From the NCBI GenBank assembly GCA_045652125.1, contig JAZRTT010000037.1:1-64000 (forward strand): DNA of 64,000 nucleotides. The letters are read 5' to 3'. Source of the DNA: Avoscillospira sp045652125. GTDB taxonomy: Bacteria > Bacillota > Clostridia > Oscillospirales > Oscillospiraceae. The notes beneath the pieces were generated by a model that searched no databases, was not told the DNA's origin, and worked only from the letters and a program-made list of their open reading frames with translations. Shown piece by piece: positions 39,940-48,310 of this stretch; position 1 is the first letter of the stretch; each line of letters begins with the position of its first letter. Position numbers and translations under genes: made by a program.

Positions 39940-40815
39940 TTATGATCTGACGGATTTTGAATATTCAGTTGGGGTCATACCGGTGTGCTTTTTGAACTGG
40001 TTGGAAAAATAATATACATTATCGTAGCCGGTAGCTTCCGCAATCTGAGTAAAGCTCAGATTATGCTCCCGAATCATCCGCTTGGCTTCTGTAATACGAA
40101 TGGCGGACAGATCGGCGATAATAGAGTGATCTGTTTGATTCTTGTAGATATGCCGCAGCTGGGAGATACTGATGCTGAACTTATCCGCTAAAAGCTGTAA
40201 GGTAATGCGTTTGTGAAAGTGCTTGCTGAGATAGTCCTGCACCTGAAGGACGATCTCTTCATGATGGTGCAGCCGTTTGGATGGCATGGCTCGATTTTCG
40301 ACATGGATCGTGTCGTTTCGGCGGTAAATGAAGATAAAAAGCTGCTCGAGATTGTTGCAGATAATCTGCTCACTGCCAAAGGGCGCATTATCCCGCCTCC
40401 GCATATCAATGAGGGGAGGTGTTTGATCAAAATAAACAAAAGAAGCTTCCGATTCCTTGACAATGGCGGAAAGACACTGCTTTTCCATGTAATTGAGGAA
40501 GAGGATCTTGTTTTCAAAGACCTTCATATAGGCACTGTCACAGCGGAAGGAAATGACAATGATACTGACGGCGCCTTGCGTAGAGACCTGGTAGGAACGA
40601 AACTGATGGGGGAACAGGAATGCCGTTTCTCCGGATTTCATCAAATACTGTTTTTCTCCGGTGGTAACGATCAAATCTCCTTTATCTATATAGAGCAGAC
40701 CCCAGCAGTCATCGGTATCGCCGGGATATTGATAGCCCGGTGGCAGCCGGTAGCAGGCGATGTTGACAAATTCCGTGATGGTGAAAACGGGAACAAATTT
40801 GTGAGATTGCAGCAT
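39940..40815 (-). CDS. AraC-family transcriptional regulator
   Basis: 291 residues. An N-terminal cupin-like sensing domain ('CYRLPPGYQYPGDTDDCWGL', 'KSGETAFLFPHQFRSYQV') is followed by a C-terminal pair of helix-turn-helix motifs ('ITLQLLADKFSISISQLRHI' and 'LSFTQIAEATGYDNVYYFSN', then 'FKKHTGMTPTEY'). ATG at 40815 (M-L-Q-S-H-K) follows GAGGTG. Divergent from the isomerase/dehydrogenase pair, which it probably controls in response to a sugar-like ligand. Confidence 0.92.
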   Translation of the reverse strand: MLQSHKFVPVFTITEFVNIACYRLPPGYQYPGDTDDCWGLLYIDKGDLIVTTGEKQYLMKSGETAFLFPHQFRSYQVSTQGAVSIIVISFRCDSAYMKVFENKILFLNYMEKQCLSAIVKESEASFVYFDQTPPLIDMRRRDNAPFGSEQIICNNLEQLFIFIYRRNDTIHVENRAMPSKRLHHHEEIVLQVQDYLSKHFHKRITLQLLADKFSISISQLRHIYKNQTDHSIIADLSAIRITEAKRMIREHNLSFTQIAEATGYDNVYYFSNQFKKHTGMTPTEYSKSVRS

Positions 40816-41060
40816 TGCAGATACACCTCGCAGTAAAAATTGCGTTTCTTTACGTTTTTTCAAGTCGTCAAAACTATCCTGTCAATGTTATCTTAGCATA
40901 CGGCATTATTTTAACATATGCAACAGAAATTATAAAGCATATAATACAAATCTGGACAAAAAATATAAAATATCAACCATATATTATAAAGAATAAACAT
41001 AACGATAGACGTATAATGATAGACAAATAATGTAAAAGACATTATGATGACAGGAAAGGA
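40816..41060. promoter_or_regulatory. AT-rich divergent control region
   Basis: Between araC-type regulator and the isomerase gene. Very A/T-rich with several possible -10 elements in both directions (for example minus-strand TTGCAT...TATGCT near 40925-40895). No clear direct repeat for AraC binding was picked out by eye. Confidence 0.4.
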
Positions 41061-41915
41061 ATGAGACAACAAGTGAAAAAGTCCATAAATATTTGGTCAT
41101 TTGTGGGAAAGACCAACCGGGAAGCCATTAAATTGGCGAAAGAGGCCGGCTTTGAGGGAATTGAGCTGGCATTGGATGCAACGGGCGAAATCAGCCCCGA
41201 AGCCACCGAGGAGCAGTTGGCAGCTCTGAAGGCTTATGCCGATGAACTGGGGATGGCGATTCCCAGCCTGTCCAATGGCCTGTGCTGGGGTGATTCTTTG
41301 ACATCAGATGATCCTGCAGAACGTCAGCGGGCACATGATCTGATCGTTCATCAGCTTCGGTGTGCCAAAGCTCTGGGTGCGGAGACGATTTTGGTGGTTC
41401 CCGGCAGCGTATCGGTAGAGTTTGTGCCGGAACGTCCTGTGATCCCTTACGATGTGGCCTATGACAGAGCCCTGGAAGAAATCAAGAAACTGGCTCCTGT
41501 GGCAGAGGAATATGGTGTAGAGATCGGCATTGAAAACGTCTGGAACAAAATGCTTCTGTCGCCTCTGGAAATGCGTCAGTTTATTGATGCTGTGGGCAGC
41601 GATATGGTCGGTGTCTACTTCGATACGGGCAATGTGGTCTATTCCGGCTATCCGGAGCATTGGATCACCATTCTCGGCAAGCGGATCAAAAAGGTCCATT
41701 TTAAGGACTATCGCCGCAATCCCGGTGGCCTCAATGCTTTTGTGGATCTGCTTGCAGGTGATGTGGACTGGAAGGCTGTTATGGCTGCATTTCATGCTGT
41801 TGGCTATGAAGGCTGGGCGGCCGGTGAGATGATCCCCCAGTATGCACAGGGATCCGACCAGATCATTTTTAATACGTCCGCTTCTATGGAGCGCATTATG
41901 AGAGGAGTTCTGTAA
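41061..41915 (+). CDS. sugar phosphate isomerase/epimerase (AP endonuclease 2-like TIM barrel)
   Basis: 284 residues. 'IKLAKEAGFEGIELAL', 'IGIENVWNKMLLSPLEMRQF', 'GVYFDTGNVVYSGYPEHW', 'KKVHFKDYRR' give the Glu, Asp, His metal ligands of the IolE/IolI/xylose-isomerase-like barrel. It probably isomerises or epimerises a keto-sugar or inosose; the substrate is unknown. ATG at 41061 is five bases after AGGA; a GTG at 41073 (V-K-K-S-I-N) is an alternative start. Two bases separate it from the dehydrogenase gene. Confidence 0.88.
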   Translation: MRQQVKKSINIWSFVGKTNREAIKLAKEAGFEGIELALDATGEISPEATEEQLAALKAYADELGMAIPSLSNGLCWGDSLTSDDPAERQRAHDLIVHQLRCAKALGAETILVVPGSVSVEFVPERPVIPYDVAYDRALEEIKKLAPVAEEYGVEIGIENVWNKMLLSPLEMRQFIDAVGSDMVGVYFDTGNVVYSGYPEHWITILGKRIKKVHFKDYRRNPGGLNAFVDLLAGDVDWKAVMAAFHAVGYEGWAAGEMIPQYAQGSDQIIFNTSASMERIMRGVL

Positions 41916-41917
41916 TT

Positions 41918-42922
41918 ATGATTAAAGTAGGATTGATCGGCTGTGGATTTATGGGCGGCATGCACGCTGCCTGCTATGCTGCTTTGGAAAATCTGGGTGT
42001 CAAGGTGACTGCGGTTGCCGATTCCAGAAAGGACTATGCCGAGAAGCTTATGAAAGACGGTGTGGCCTATTATGCAGATGGCATGGACCTTATTGCACAG
42101 GCTGATGTGGACGTGGTAGATATCTGCCTGCCCACAGATCTGCATACCTCCCATGCTGTGGCAGCCATGAAGGCCGGCAAGCATGTCTTTGTGGAAAAAC
42201 CCATCTGCTTCCGCGATGATGAGATGGAACTGCTGCTGAAAACCGAAGCAGAAACCGGCGTCAAGGTTCAGGTCGGTCAGGTCATTCGTCAGTGGACGGA
42301 GTACAAATGGCTGAAAGAGACTGTGGATTCCGGGATTTACGGCAAAGTTCTCGCCGGTGAATTTACCAGAATGAGCTCCCGTCCGGAGTGGGCCAGTGAA
42401 AACTGGCTGCACACGATTTCCCGCAGCGGCGGTGTGGTTGTGGATATGCATATTCACGATGTTGATTTTGTCCGCTATATCATGGGCGAGCCGGATCGGG
42501 TGCAGGCTCAGGCCTACCGGGATGAGGAAGGCGTTATTCAGCACATCAATGCTCTGTACGGCTATGGCACAAGCGTAGGAATTGCTGTGCAGGCGGGCTG
42601 GAACTATCCGGCAACCTTCCCCTTTACCGCAACCTTCTGGGTGAAGTTTGAAAAGGCAACCGTCATCCATAACGGCGGCATTACGGTCTATCCCAACGAG
42701 GGAGAGCCGTTCCGCCCTGCTATGGAAGAAGAATTCCAGGGTGAAAACGATATCGGTGGCAACCTGTCCTCTTTGGGCGGCTACTACAACGAACTGAAGT
42801 ACTTTATTGAAGGCTTGCAGGGCAAAAACGACCTGTCTGTTGCCACAGTTTCCGAGGCAATCAAGTCTGTGAAGCTGGTATTGAAGGAGTTGGACGTTGC
42901 CGGCGGCTTTATTCAAAAGTAA
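41918..42922 (+). CDS. Gfo/Idh/MocA family oxidoreductase
   Basis: 334 residues. Rossmann start 'VGLIGCGFMGGMHAACYAAL', the E-K-P motif in 'HVFVEKPICF' and the C-terminal substrate domain with 'GGVVVDMHIHDVDFVRYIMG' (catalytic D-x-x-x-H type). An NAD(P)-dependent sugar or inositol dehydrogenase. With the isomerase it forms a two-gene catabolic unit under the AraC regulator; the substrate cannot be read. Confidence 0.92.
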   Translation: MIKVGLIGCGFMGGMHAACYAALENLGVKVTAVADSRKDYAEKLMKDGVAYYADGMDLIAQADVDVVDICLPTDLHTSHAVAAMKAGKHVFVEKPICFRDDEMELLLKTEAETGVKVQVGQVIRQWTEYKWLKETVDSGIYGKVLAGEFTRMSSRPEWASENWLHTISRSGGVVVDMHIHDVDFVRYIMGEPDRVQAQAYRDEEGVIQHINALYGYGTSVGIAVQAGWNYPATFPFTATFWVKFEKATVIHNGGITVYPNEGEPFRPAMEEEFQGENDIGGNLSSLGGYYNELKYFIEGLQGKNDLSVATVSEAIKSVKLVLKELDVAGGFIQK

Positions 42923-42989
42923 ACTACATAAATAAAAATGTTCCGCCAATGCTTGGTGGTTATAAAACAGGAATGTGCAAAAATTTTGA

Positions 42990-43026
42990 AACAGGCATGA
43001 TTTCGGTCATGCCTGTTCCGTTTTTA
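42990..43026 (+). terminator. terminator after the sugar operon
   Basis: AACAGGCATGA pairs with TCATGCCTGTT around TTTCGG, followed by CCGTTTTTA. It lies between convergent genes. Confidence 0.8.
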
Positions 43027-43114
43027 GATAGGCTTCGGGATTGCTGTTAAGCACCAAAGCGGCGTTTTCCCGTTCAGACAGATGCCGTAAATAAAATTCC
43101 TGTCTTACGAACAC
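43007..43114 (-). CDS. 35-codon ORF trailing the HD gene, possible remnant
   Basis: A GTG at 43114 overlaps the HD gene stop; the frame reads 'VFVRQEFYLRHLSERENAAL' and ends in TGA inside the terminator stem. The amino-acid composition looks protein-like rather than random. There is no good ribosome binding site. It may be a real coupled peptide, or the true C-terminus of a longer protein now split from the HD gene by a frameshift. Low confidence. Confidence 0.3.
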   Translation of the reverse strand: MFVRQEFYLRHLSERENAALVLNSNPEAYLKTEQA

Positions 43115-43800
43115 CCGTGCAGCGAGGCACTAAAAATATCAGGGAGCTTCTCTTTTCCTGCATAGGCGCTGCGGGCTTCCTTGAGAAGTGCTTCATAAAA
43201 ATCCCGGGCAGCAGCCTGCCGCTCCATGGCAAGTTCCTGTGCGCGGGCGGTAAAAAAGCGATCATAGAGCCGTTCCAGTTTGAATTTATACTCCTGAAAA
43301 AAGGAAGCGGTGGTGTCATTTGTGCCGTCTGAAACCGTACCGTCTGCTGCAAAATTATAAAGGGGGCCGGACAGCTTTCCTGCATAAAGCAGCGTCCGAG
43401 CAGCGCCCATAGCTCCGGTAACGTCCAGCTTGTCGGCATCAAAAAGGATCTTCGCCTCCAAAGACTGTGGGGGTCGATCCTTGCGGAAACGGTGGCTGCG
43501 GATGCATTGGGCAACTGCCTCGACAAAATCATTATCATATCCGCACCGGATTAAAAAGGTTTGTGCCATATCTGCCCCAACCATGGCGTGACACAGACTG
43601 CTGTTCTCGATCTGAGCCTGCCGGCCGATATCGTGGAGCAGAGCGGCTGCAATGAGAACATCGTAATTCACATTCTCCTCTGCCTGGGCAATATCCAATG
43701 CCGTATAAAGCACACGATAGACATGCTCCTTGTCATGGGCGCTATCGCACATACATTGCTGCATATAAGCATCTATGCGGTCAAATTCTTTTCTGGTCAT
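43105..43800 (-). CDS. HD-domain phosphohydrolase
   Basis: 231 residues. Metal-binding HD pattern: H in 'DKEHVYRVLYTALD', H-D in 'LLHDIGRQAQIE', and D in 'FDADKLD'. Members hydrolyse phosphate esters or nucleotides; the substrate is unknown. The start ATG at 43800 (M-T-R-K-E-F) follows AGGAGG, which sits immediately downstream of the terminator of the preceding gene, so expression may need readthrough or its own weak promoter. Confidence 0.87.
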   Translation of the reverse strand: MTRKEFDRIDAYMQQCMCDSAHDKEHVYRVLYTALDIAQAEENVNYDVLIAAALLHDIGRQAQIENSSLCHAMVGADMAQTFLIRCGYDNDFVEAVAQCIRSHRFRKDRPPQSLEAKILFDADKLDVTGAMGAARTLLYAGKLSGPLYNFAADGTVSDGTNDTTASFFQEYKFKLERLYDRFFTARAQELAMERQAAARDFYEALLKEARSAYAGKEKLPDIFSASLHGCS

Positions 43801-43809
43801 AGTTCCTCC

Positions 43810-43842
43810 TAAAAAACGTGCACAGCTTTTGCTGTGCACGTT
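43810..43842 (-). terminator. terminator of the glycosidase-domain gene
   Basis: ACGTGCACAGC pairs with GCTGTGCACGT around AAAA on the minus strand, then TTTTTT, six bases after the stop. Confidence 0.85.
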
Positions 43843-43846
43843 TTGC

Positions 43847-45223
43847 TCAATTTTCTGCGCGGTGATAGACAAATGCGGTGGGCAGGGGACGGCCGGCAGG
43901 AAGGTTCTGGTTGGAGCACTTGGTCACATATTCACCATCGTACCAAAGAATCGCACTGGTGCCGCCGTCCAGATTCATGGCCTGCATGCAGCCATGGCGC
44001 TTAAGAATATCTGCACACTCAATGACGTGGGTACCCACAGAACGCATAGGCATGCGGCCTTCAATGACCAACATCAGAATTTCATATTTGTTCGACTGCC
44101 CGATGCAGGCTCTGGGGTGCAGACCGGTCCAGCCGCAGTTGGAATCGACCATAATTTTTCCGTCAATGATCAGAGCGGGCTGAAATTCCACCGCATCGGT
44201 TGTGCCTTCTCCCACAGGAGAGCCGGCATCTTTGATGTACATCAGATTGTCTTCATGCAGTTCCAGGCGCTTATAACCCCATCCCATATGGGCGCTGCCG
44301 TAGGTCGTGCCGTCACACATGGCATATCCGGCAAGGATACCGCCGTTGCCGTTGCCGTTGGGATCAATGAAACCGCTTCCGGTCATAGAGAGGATGCCGT
44401 TGTTGGCCTTGGCAATGACACCGGCTGTTTCGCCGGAAGTGCCTAATTGAGAAGAAGGATGAACAGCCAAACGAGCAGGGTCTTTTGCAATGGCAAGCAC
44501 ACCGATGTAGCCGTCACCCTTTACCCGAACCAAAAGAATCTTGTTGGGTACGTCGATGGCAAGAACCTGTTCTCCGTGAACCGTTTTAATGTCGGTTCCG
44601 TCATCATCAAGGCCGGCTTCGTTGATGCGGATGTTGTCCCAACCATTGTCCAGAATTTCAGGGTGATCTTCCAGATATTCCTCAAAGGAGGACCTGTCCA
44701 GTTCGTGATAAAGACTGTAGAAGGAGGTTTTTGCCGCTTCTTCTGCAGCTTCCTCTTCATCCAAAACAGAAACATTCACTTCGAATTTTTGGGCATCCTG
44801 AATCAGGTCATTTTCATCTTCTTTTGTCCAATTGGATGCCGCATTCATCTGCTGTGCCAACGCTTCAGCTCTCTGGTCCAGAACATCCTGAATGATATCG
44901 GAGGGGATGATGGAAGTTGCCAGCCACTTGTGATTCAGCGTATCCATGGCAGTTTCGATGTAAATGGTGCGCCACTTGGTGATGAAAGGGTTTTGAGAGT
45001 AGACGCACATAAAGTAGCAAAGTTCAATGGCGAGGAGACAGCCCAGTACAACGGCAATGACTTTGAACCGGTTTCGACGCTTTGCAGGTACTGCAACTGC
45101 GACCGCAGAAGCAGAGTCAGGGTCGGCAGAGGCAGTAGAAACGGCGGCCGGTGAAGGTCTGACCCGGGTCTTTGCCAATCGTGCAGCTGTTTTTGAAGTG
45201 CCGTATAATTTGATTTGGCTCAT
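43847..45223 (-). CDS. membrane-anchored phosphodiester glycosidase (NAGPA) domain protein
   Basis: 458 residues. A cytoplasmic Ala/Ser/Val-rich N-terminus (about 1-50), one transmembrane helix (about 53-75, 'VIAVVLGCLLAIELCYFMCV'), an extracytoplasmic helical region with an acidic patch, and a C-terminal NAGPA domain (about 240-455) with 'LSMTGSGFIDPNG' and 'MQAMNLDGGTSAILWYDGEY'. The domain cleaves sugar-phosphodiester bonds, and in bacteria is linked to cell-wall polymer or exopolysaccharide turnover. The target is unknown. ATG at 45223 follows AAAGGAG. Confidence 0.87.
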   Translation of the reverse strand: MSQIKLYGTSKTAARLAKTRVRPSPAAVSTASADPDSASAVAVAVPAKRRNRFKVIAVVLGCLLAIELCYFMCVYSQNPFITKWRTIYIETAMDTLNHKWLATSIIPSDIIQDVLDQRAEALAQQMNAASNWTKEDENDLIQDAQKFEVNVSVLDEEEAAEEAAKTSFYSLYHELDRSSFEEYLEDHPEILDNGWDNIRINEAGLDDDGTDIKTVHGEQVLAIDVPNKILLVRVKGDGYIGVLAIAKDPARLAVHPSSQLGTSGETAGVIAKANNGILSMTGSGFIDPNGNGNGGILAGYAMCDGTTYGSAHMGWGYKRLELHEDNLMYIKDAGSPVGEGTTDAVEFQPALIIDGKIMVDSNCGWTGLHPRACIGQSNKYEILMLVIEGRMPMRSVGTHVIECADILKRHGCMQAMNLDGGTSAILWYDGEYVTKCSNQNLPAGRPLPTAFVYHRAEN

Positions 45224-45418
45224 AATGCTCCTTTGTCTAACACAGTGGTATGGGAAATTACCGGATTGTACCTGTTCGCCGGCAGCTTTGCCGGTTTGGG
45301 ACAAGTACGCATACCTAACATATTCTAACACACTTTCTCAGGAAATGCAAATGATTCTCCCGAAATACACCTGTCCTGATCAAAAAAGACAAAATGATAT
45401 CTATGACCATCGGGGTGC

Positions 45419-45447
45419 TTTACATATTTGGTTCAAACTGATAAAAT
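45419..45447 (+). promoter_or_regulatory. promoter of the 1-phosphofructokinase-type gene
   Basis: TTTACA (45419-45424), 17 bases, TAAAAT (45442-45447). Confidence 0.7.
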
Positions 45448-45498
45448 AGAGGCGATAAATCTGTTGCTTATGCCGAATGAAAGTATCGAGGACATACT

Positions 45499-46428
45499 AT
45501 GACGATTACAGTAACATTAAACCCGGCCCTGGATAAAACAGTTATCCTTCCCGGCTTTGCGGTCAATACAGTCAATCGGGTTCAGGCTGTGCGGCTTGAC
45601 CCCGGCGGGAAGGGAATCAATGTTTCCAAGACAATTTTGGCTTTGGGGGGAAAGACCCTTGCCGTCGGTGTTTTGGGCGGAGCCGCCGGTGGCTATATTA
45701 AGACTGCATTGGACGAAATGGGGCTCTCTAACCGGATGGTTCTCACAGAAGCCTCCACCAGAACCAATTTAAAAATTGTGGACCCTGTTTTTGGGACCAA
45801 CACAGATATCAACGAATTGGGCAGCCCATTGGATGAGACGGTACTGCAGAAAATTTGGCAAATACTGCTGCAGTCGGCACAGCCGGGAGATACGGTGGTA
45901 TTTGCAGGGAAAAACCCGCCGGGTATGGCCGACGAGTGTTTGGCACAATGGATCAGGCAGCTGAAATCTATGGGGATCCGGATCTGTGTGGATACGGTGG
46001 GAGAGCCTATGCGGCTGGCTTTGGCGGAGAAGCCCCATATCATTAAGCCCAATCAAGCGGAGCTGTGCGAGCTGCTGGGCAGAGACCTGGACAAAGACCG
46101 GGATATTATCGAAGCAGCTCGGGAACTGGCAGCCGGCGGCATTGAACTGGTGGCTGTATCTATGGGCAGTGACGGAGCGGTTTTTGCGACGAAAGATCAG
46201 TGCATCCGCGCTTACAGCCCCAAGGTCAATGTGGGCAGTACCGTTGGAGCCGGAGATGCCATGATGGCAGCTTTGGCATACTATACAGATGCAGGCTGTT
46301 CCATGGAAGAGACAGCACGGCGTGCTGTTGCCACAGCTTCGGCGAAGGTCATGTGCAGCGGATCGGAAGCGGCGGAGCTGTCTGCTATCCTGCCTTTGAT
46401 CGACCGGGTGAGAATAGAACCATTATGA
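45499..46428 (+). CDS. 1-phosphofructokinase-type PfkB kinase
   Basis: 309 residues, hexose-phosphate branch of the PfkB family (FruK/LacC). N-terminal 'ITVTLNPALDKTVILPGF', 'LDPGGKGINVSKTILALGG', and the anion hole and catalytic base 'GSTVGAGDAMMAAL'. It phosphorylates fructose 1-phosphate or tagatose 6-phosphate to a bisphosphate. No fructose PTS or fruR gene flanks it, so FruK versus LacC cannot be decided. Single-gene unit ended by a bidirectional terminator. Confidence 0.88.
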   Translation: MTITVTLNPALDKTVILPGFAVNTVNRVQAVRLDPGGKGINVSKTILALGGKTLAVGVLGGAAGGYIKTALDEMGLSNRMVLTEASTRTNLKIVDPVFGTNTDINELGSPLDETVLQKIWQILLQSAQPGDTVVFAGKNPPGMADECLAQWIRQLKSMGIRICVDTVGEPMRLALAEKPHIIKPNQAELCELLGRDLDKDRDIIEAARELAAGGIELVAVSMGSDGAVFATKDQCIRAYSPKVNVGSTVGAGDAMMAALAYYTDAGCSMEETARRAVATASAKVMCSGSEAAELSAILPLIDRVRIEPL

Positions 46429-46431
46429 TAC

Positions 46432-46460
46432 AAAAGCCATCGGCTCTGCCGATGGCTTTT
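46432..46460. terminator. bidirectional terminator
   Basis: AAAAGCCATCGGC pairs with GCCGATGGCTTTT around TCT; serves the convergent kinase and NifX-like genes. Confidence 0.85.
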
Positions 46461-46464
46461 ATGC

Positions 46465-47151
46465 TCAGCTTTGTTGCAGCTGCCACCGCTGGAAGGCCTC
46501 TGCTGCGGCGGCAAATTCTTCATCGTCTATGATATCTTCCACAGTGCACTGGTCATTTTCTTCCAGATAACGGAAAAGAAAAATATCTGCCTCATAAACG
46601 GAGTGGTCGAGATCGGGGGTCAGGGCAATATATTGTTGGGTTCCTGACGGATAGACAGCGATGACCCCAAATTCGCTGTCCTGAGAATTTCCGTTGTCAT
46701 CTGTAATGGTCAGGGTAATGGTGCGCTCGGCGTAGTCATGGGCGCTGCCGCAGTTACCATGCCGGCAGGGGTGGTCTTCATGAGAGCCGCAATCATGGCC
46801 GCAATCGTGGCCGTTTTCGTGATGGCTGCATTGAATGTTGGGATCGTACATGAGGGTGTTGTGCAGCAGGTTTTCCACGGCCTGATCTGCATTGCCCCGG
46901 CATCCGCCATAGAGTTTGATGCCGGCATCACGAAGGGCTGCCTGAGCACCGCCGCCAATTCCGCCGCAGATCAGCACGTCTACGCTCTTTTCCTGCAGAA
47001 ATCCTGCCAAAGCTCCGTGTCCGCTGCCCTGGGTGGAGAGAATCTGCGAAGATCGTACCTCACCGTTTTCCACCACATAGAGTTTCATCTGCTCTGTATG
47101 TCCAAAATGCTGAAAAATTTCCCCGTTGTCGTAAGTAACTGCAATAATCAT
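46465..47151 (-). CDS. NifX/NifB-like domain - His/Cys-rich linker - DUF1292 fusion
   Basis: 228 residues. Residues 1-105 are a dinitrogenase iron-molybdenum cofactor-type domain ('IIAVTYDNGEIFQHFGHTEQ', 'VDVLICGGIGGGAQAAL', 'GIKLYGGCRGNADQAVENLL'). Residues about 108-143 form a linker dense in His and Cys ('CSHHENGHDCGHDCGSHEDH'), a likely metal site. Residues 144-228 match DUF1292 ('TITDDNGNSQDSEFGVIAVY'), an acidic domain of unknown role common in Firmicutes. No nitrogenase gene is present, so it is probably a metal-cofactor carrier or chaperone. It is divergent from a Crp/Fnr regulator. Start after GGAGC. Confidence 0.85.
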   Translation of the reverse strand: MIIAVTYDNGEIFQHFGHTEQMKLYVVENGEVRSSQILSTQGSGHGALAGFLQEKSVDVLICGGIGGGAQAALRDAGIKLYGGCRGNADQAVENLLHNTLMYDPNIQCSHHENGHDCGHDCGSHEDHPCRHGNCGSAHDYAERTITLTITDDNGNSQDSEFGVIAVYPSGTQQYIALTPDLDHSVYEADIFLFRYLEENDQCTVEDIIDDEEFAAAAEAFQRWQLQQS

Positions 47152-47181
47152 AGAATGTGCTCCTTTTATATTTTCCCTATT

Positions 47182-47209
47182 ATTATAATGCGGTAATCCT
47201 ATAAGTCAA
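47182..47209 (-). promoter_or_regulatory. promoter of the NifX-like/DUF1292 gene
   Basis: Minus strand: TTGACT (47209-47204), 16 bases, TATAAT (47187-47182). Confidence 0.75.
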
Positions 47210-47231
47210 GCTGTCGGAAATGGTTCCTTCA

Positions 47232-47260
47232 TTGACAGAACGGGTACTTCCTTTTATAAT
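47232..47260 (+). promoter_or_regulatory. promoter of the Crp/Fnr regulator gene
   Basis: Perfect TTGACA (47232-47237), 17 bases, perfect TATAAT (47255-47260), 24 bases before the GTG start. Confidence 0.88.
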
Positions 47261-47284
47261 AAGTCTGAGAGAAGGGGTGAAGTT

Positions 47285-47932
47285 GTGGAACTGAAATCGT
47301 ATTTTCCTGTATATGATAAGCTGCCGCCGCAGGAACAGGAACAACTTCTGCGGCTGGCTGTGCGCCGTACGGTTTCTCCGGGGACGGTAGTACACAACGG
47401 GGCTGTGGACTGCATGGGGCTGCTGATCATCCGATCCGGGCAGCTTCGGGCTTATATCAACTCCGATGAAGGACGGGAGATCACCCTATACCGGCTGTTT
47501 GAACGGGATGTTTGCCTGTTTTCCGCATCCTGCATCATGAGCAGCATCCAGTTTGAATTGGTCATTGCAGCCGAAAAAGAGACGGATTTTTGGGTCATTC
47601 CGCCCCACTACTATAAAGCGCTGATGGAGCGGTCTGCACCGGTTGCCAATTATACCAACCAAATCATGGCTACCCGATTTACGGAGGTCATGTGGTTGAT
47701 CGAACAGATTATGTGGAAGAGCATGGATAAGCGGCTGGCAGAATTTTTGCTGGAGGAAAGTGCACTTGAGGGCACTCGGGTGCTGAAGCTTACCCATGAA
47801 GCGATTGCCAACCATCTGGGTACCGCTCGGGAAGTGGTTACACGGATGCTGAAATACTTTCAGAATGAGGGCATGGTAAAGCTCCAAAGAGGAACCATTG
47901 AACTGCTTGAAGAAGAAAAATGGAACATATGA
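47285..47932 (+). CDS. Crp/Fnr-family transcriptional regulator
   Basis: 215 residues from a GTG at 47285 after AAGGGGTG. N-terminal cyclic-nucleotide-binding-type barrel ('GLLIIRSGQLRAYINSDEGR', 'ITLYRLFERDVCLFSASCIM'), long dimer helix, and a winged helix ('LKLTHEAIANHLGTAREVVT', 'RMLKYFQNEGMVKL'). A Cys pair in 'DVCLFSASC' could sense redox but is not the FNR iron-sulphur set. It is divergent from the NifX-like gene and convergent with thioredoxin; a Crp/Fnr-like palindrome lies at the thioredoxin promoter, so redox or metal stress control is a reasonable inference. Confidence 0.92.
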   Translation: MELKSYFPVYDKLPPQEQEQLLRLAVRRTVSPGTVVHNGAVDCMGLLIIRSGQLRAYINSDEGREITLYRLFERDVCLFSASCIMSSIQFELVIAAEKETDFWVIPPHYYKALMERSAPVANYTNQIMATRFTEVMWLIEQIMWKSMDKRLAEFLLEESALEGTRVLKLTHEAIANHLGTAREVVTRMLKYFQNEGMVKLQRGTIELLEEEKWNI

Positions 47933-47934
47933 TG

Positions 47935-47962
47935 AAACGCAGGCAATGAATTGCCTGCGTTT
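47935..47962. terminator. bidirectional terminator between crp/fnr-type gene and trxA
   Basis: AAACGCAGGCAA pairs with TTGCCTGCGTTT around TGAA. Confidence 0.85.
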
Positions 47963-47967
47963 GTCAT

Positions 47968-48276
47968 TTACCGGAACAGATTTAAGATTTTCTGCTTGGG
48001 CATCGCACCTTTGGATTGATTGGTAATTTTTCCGTTTTTCATCACGAATAGGGAAGGAATGGTCATAACACCGAACTGGGCAGCCAGCTCCTGCTGTTCA
48101 TCCACATTGATCTTCACTACTTTGTATTCCGGGTGCTCCCGAGCGATCTCCTCCACAATGGGAATGACCATTCGGCAGGGGCCACACCAGGGTGCCCAAA
48201 AATCCAAAAGAACGGGACGATCGCTTTCCATGACTTCCTGCTGAAAGTTGTTCTTGTTAACATTGATTGCAGACAT
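47968..48276 (-). CDS. trxA: thioredoxin
   Basis: 102 residues with the W-C31-G-P-C34 active site in 'LLDFWAPWCGPCRMVIPIVE', the cis-Pro in 'MTIPSLFVMKNG', and normal length. It reduces protein disulphides in the cytoplasm. ATG at 48276 (M-S-A-I-N-V-N) follows AAAGGAGG; the in-frame upstream ATG lies before the predicted transcription start and is rejected. No thioredoxin reductase gene is adjacent. Confidence 0.95.
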   Translation of the reverse strand: MSAINVNKNNFQQEVMESDRPVLLDFWAPWCGPCRMVIPIVEEIAREHPEYKVVKINVDEQQELAAQFGVMTIPSLFVMKNGKITNQSKGAMPKQKILNLFR

Positions 48277-48310
48277 TGTATGGTCCTCCTTTGTTTTATC
48301 TTGTGACCTT

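Noticed and set aside
43074..43538. A 154-codon minus-strand frame overlapping the HD gene
   Set aside because: It is an alternative frame of the HD coding region; the HD metal-binding motifs are in the other frame.
46465..47151. Evidence for nitrogen fixation from the NifX-like domain
   Set aside because: No nifHDK, nifB or nifE/N is present; this domain family is widespread in non-diazotrophs.
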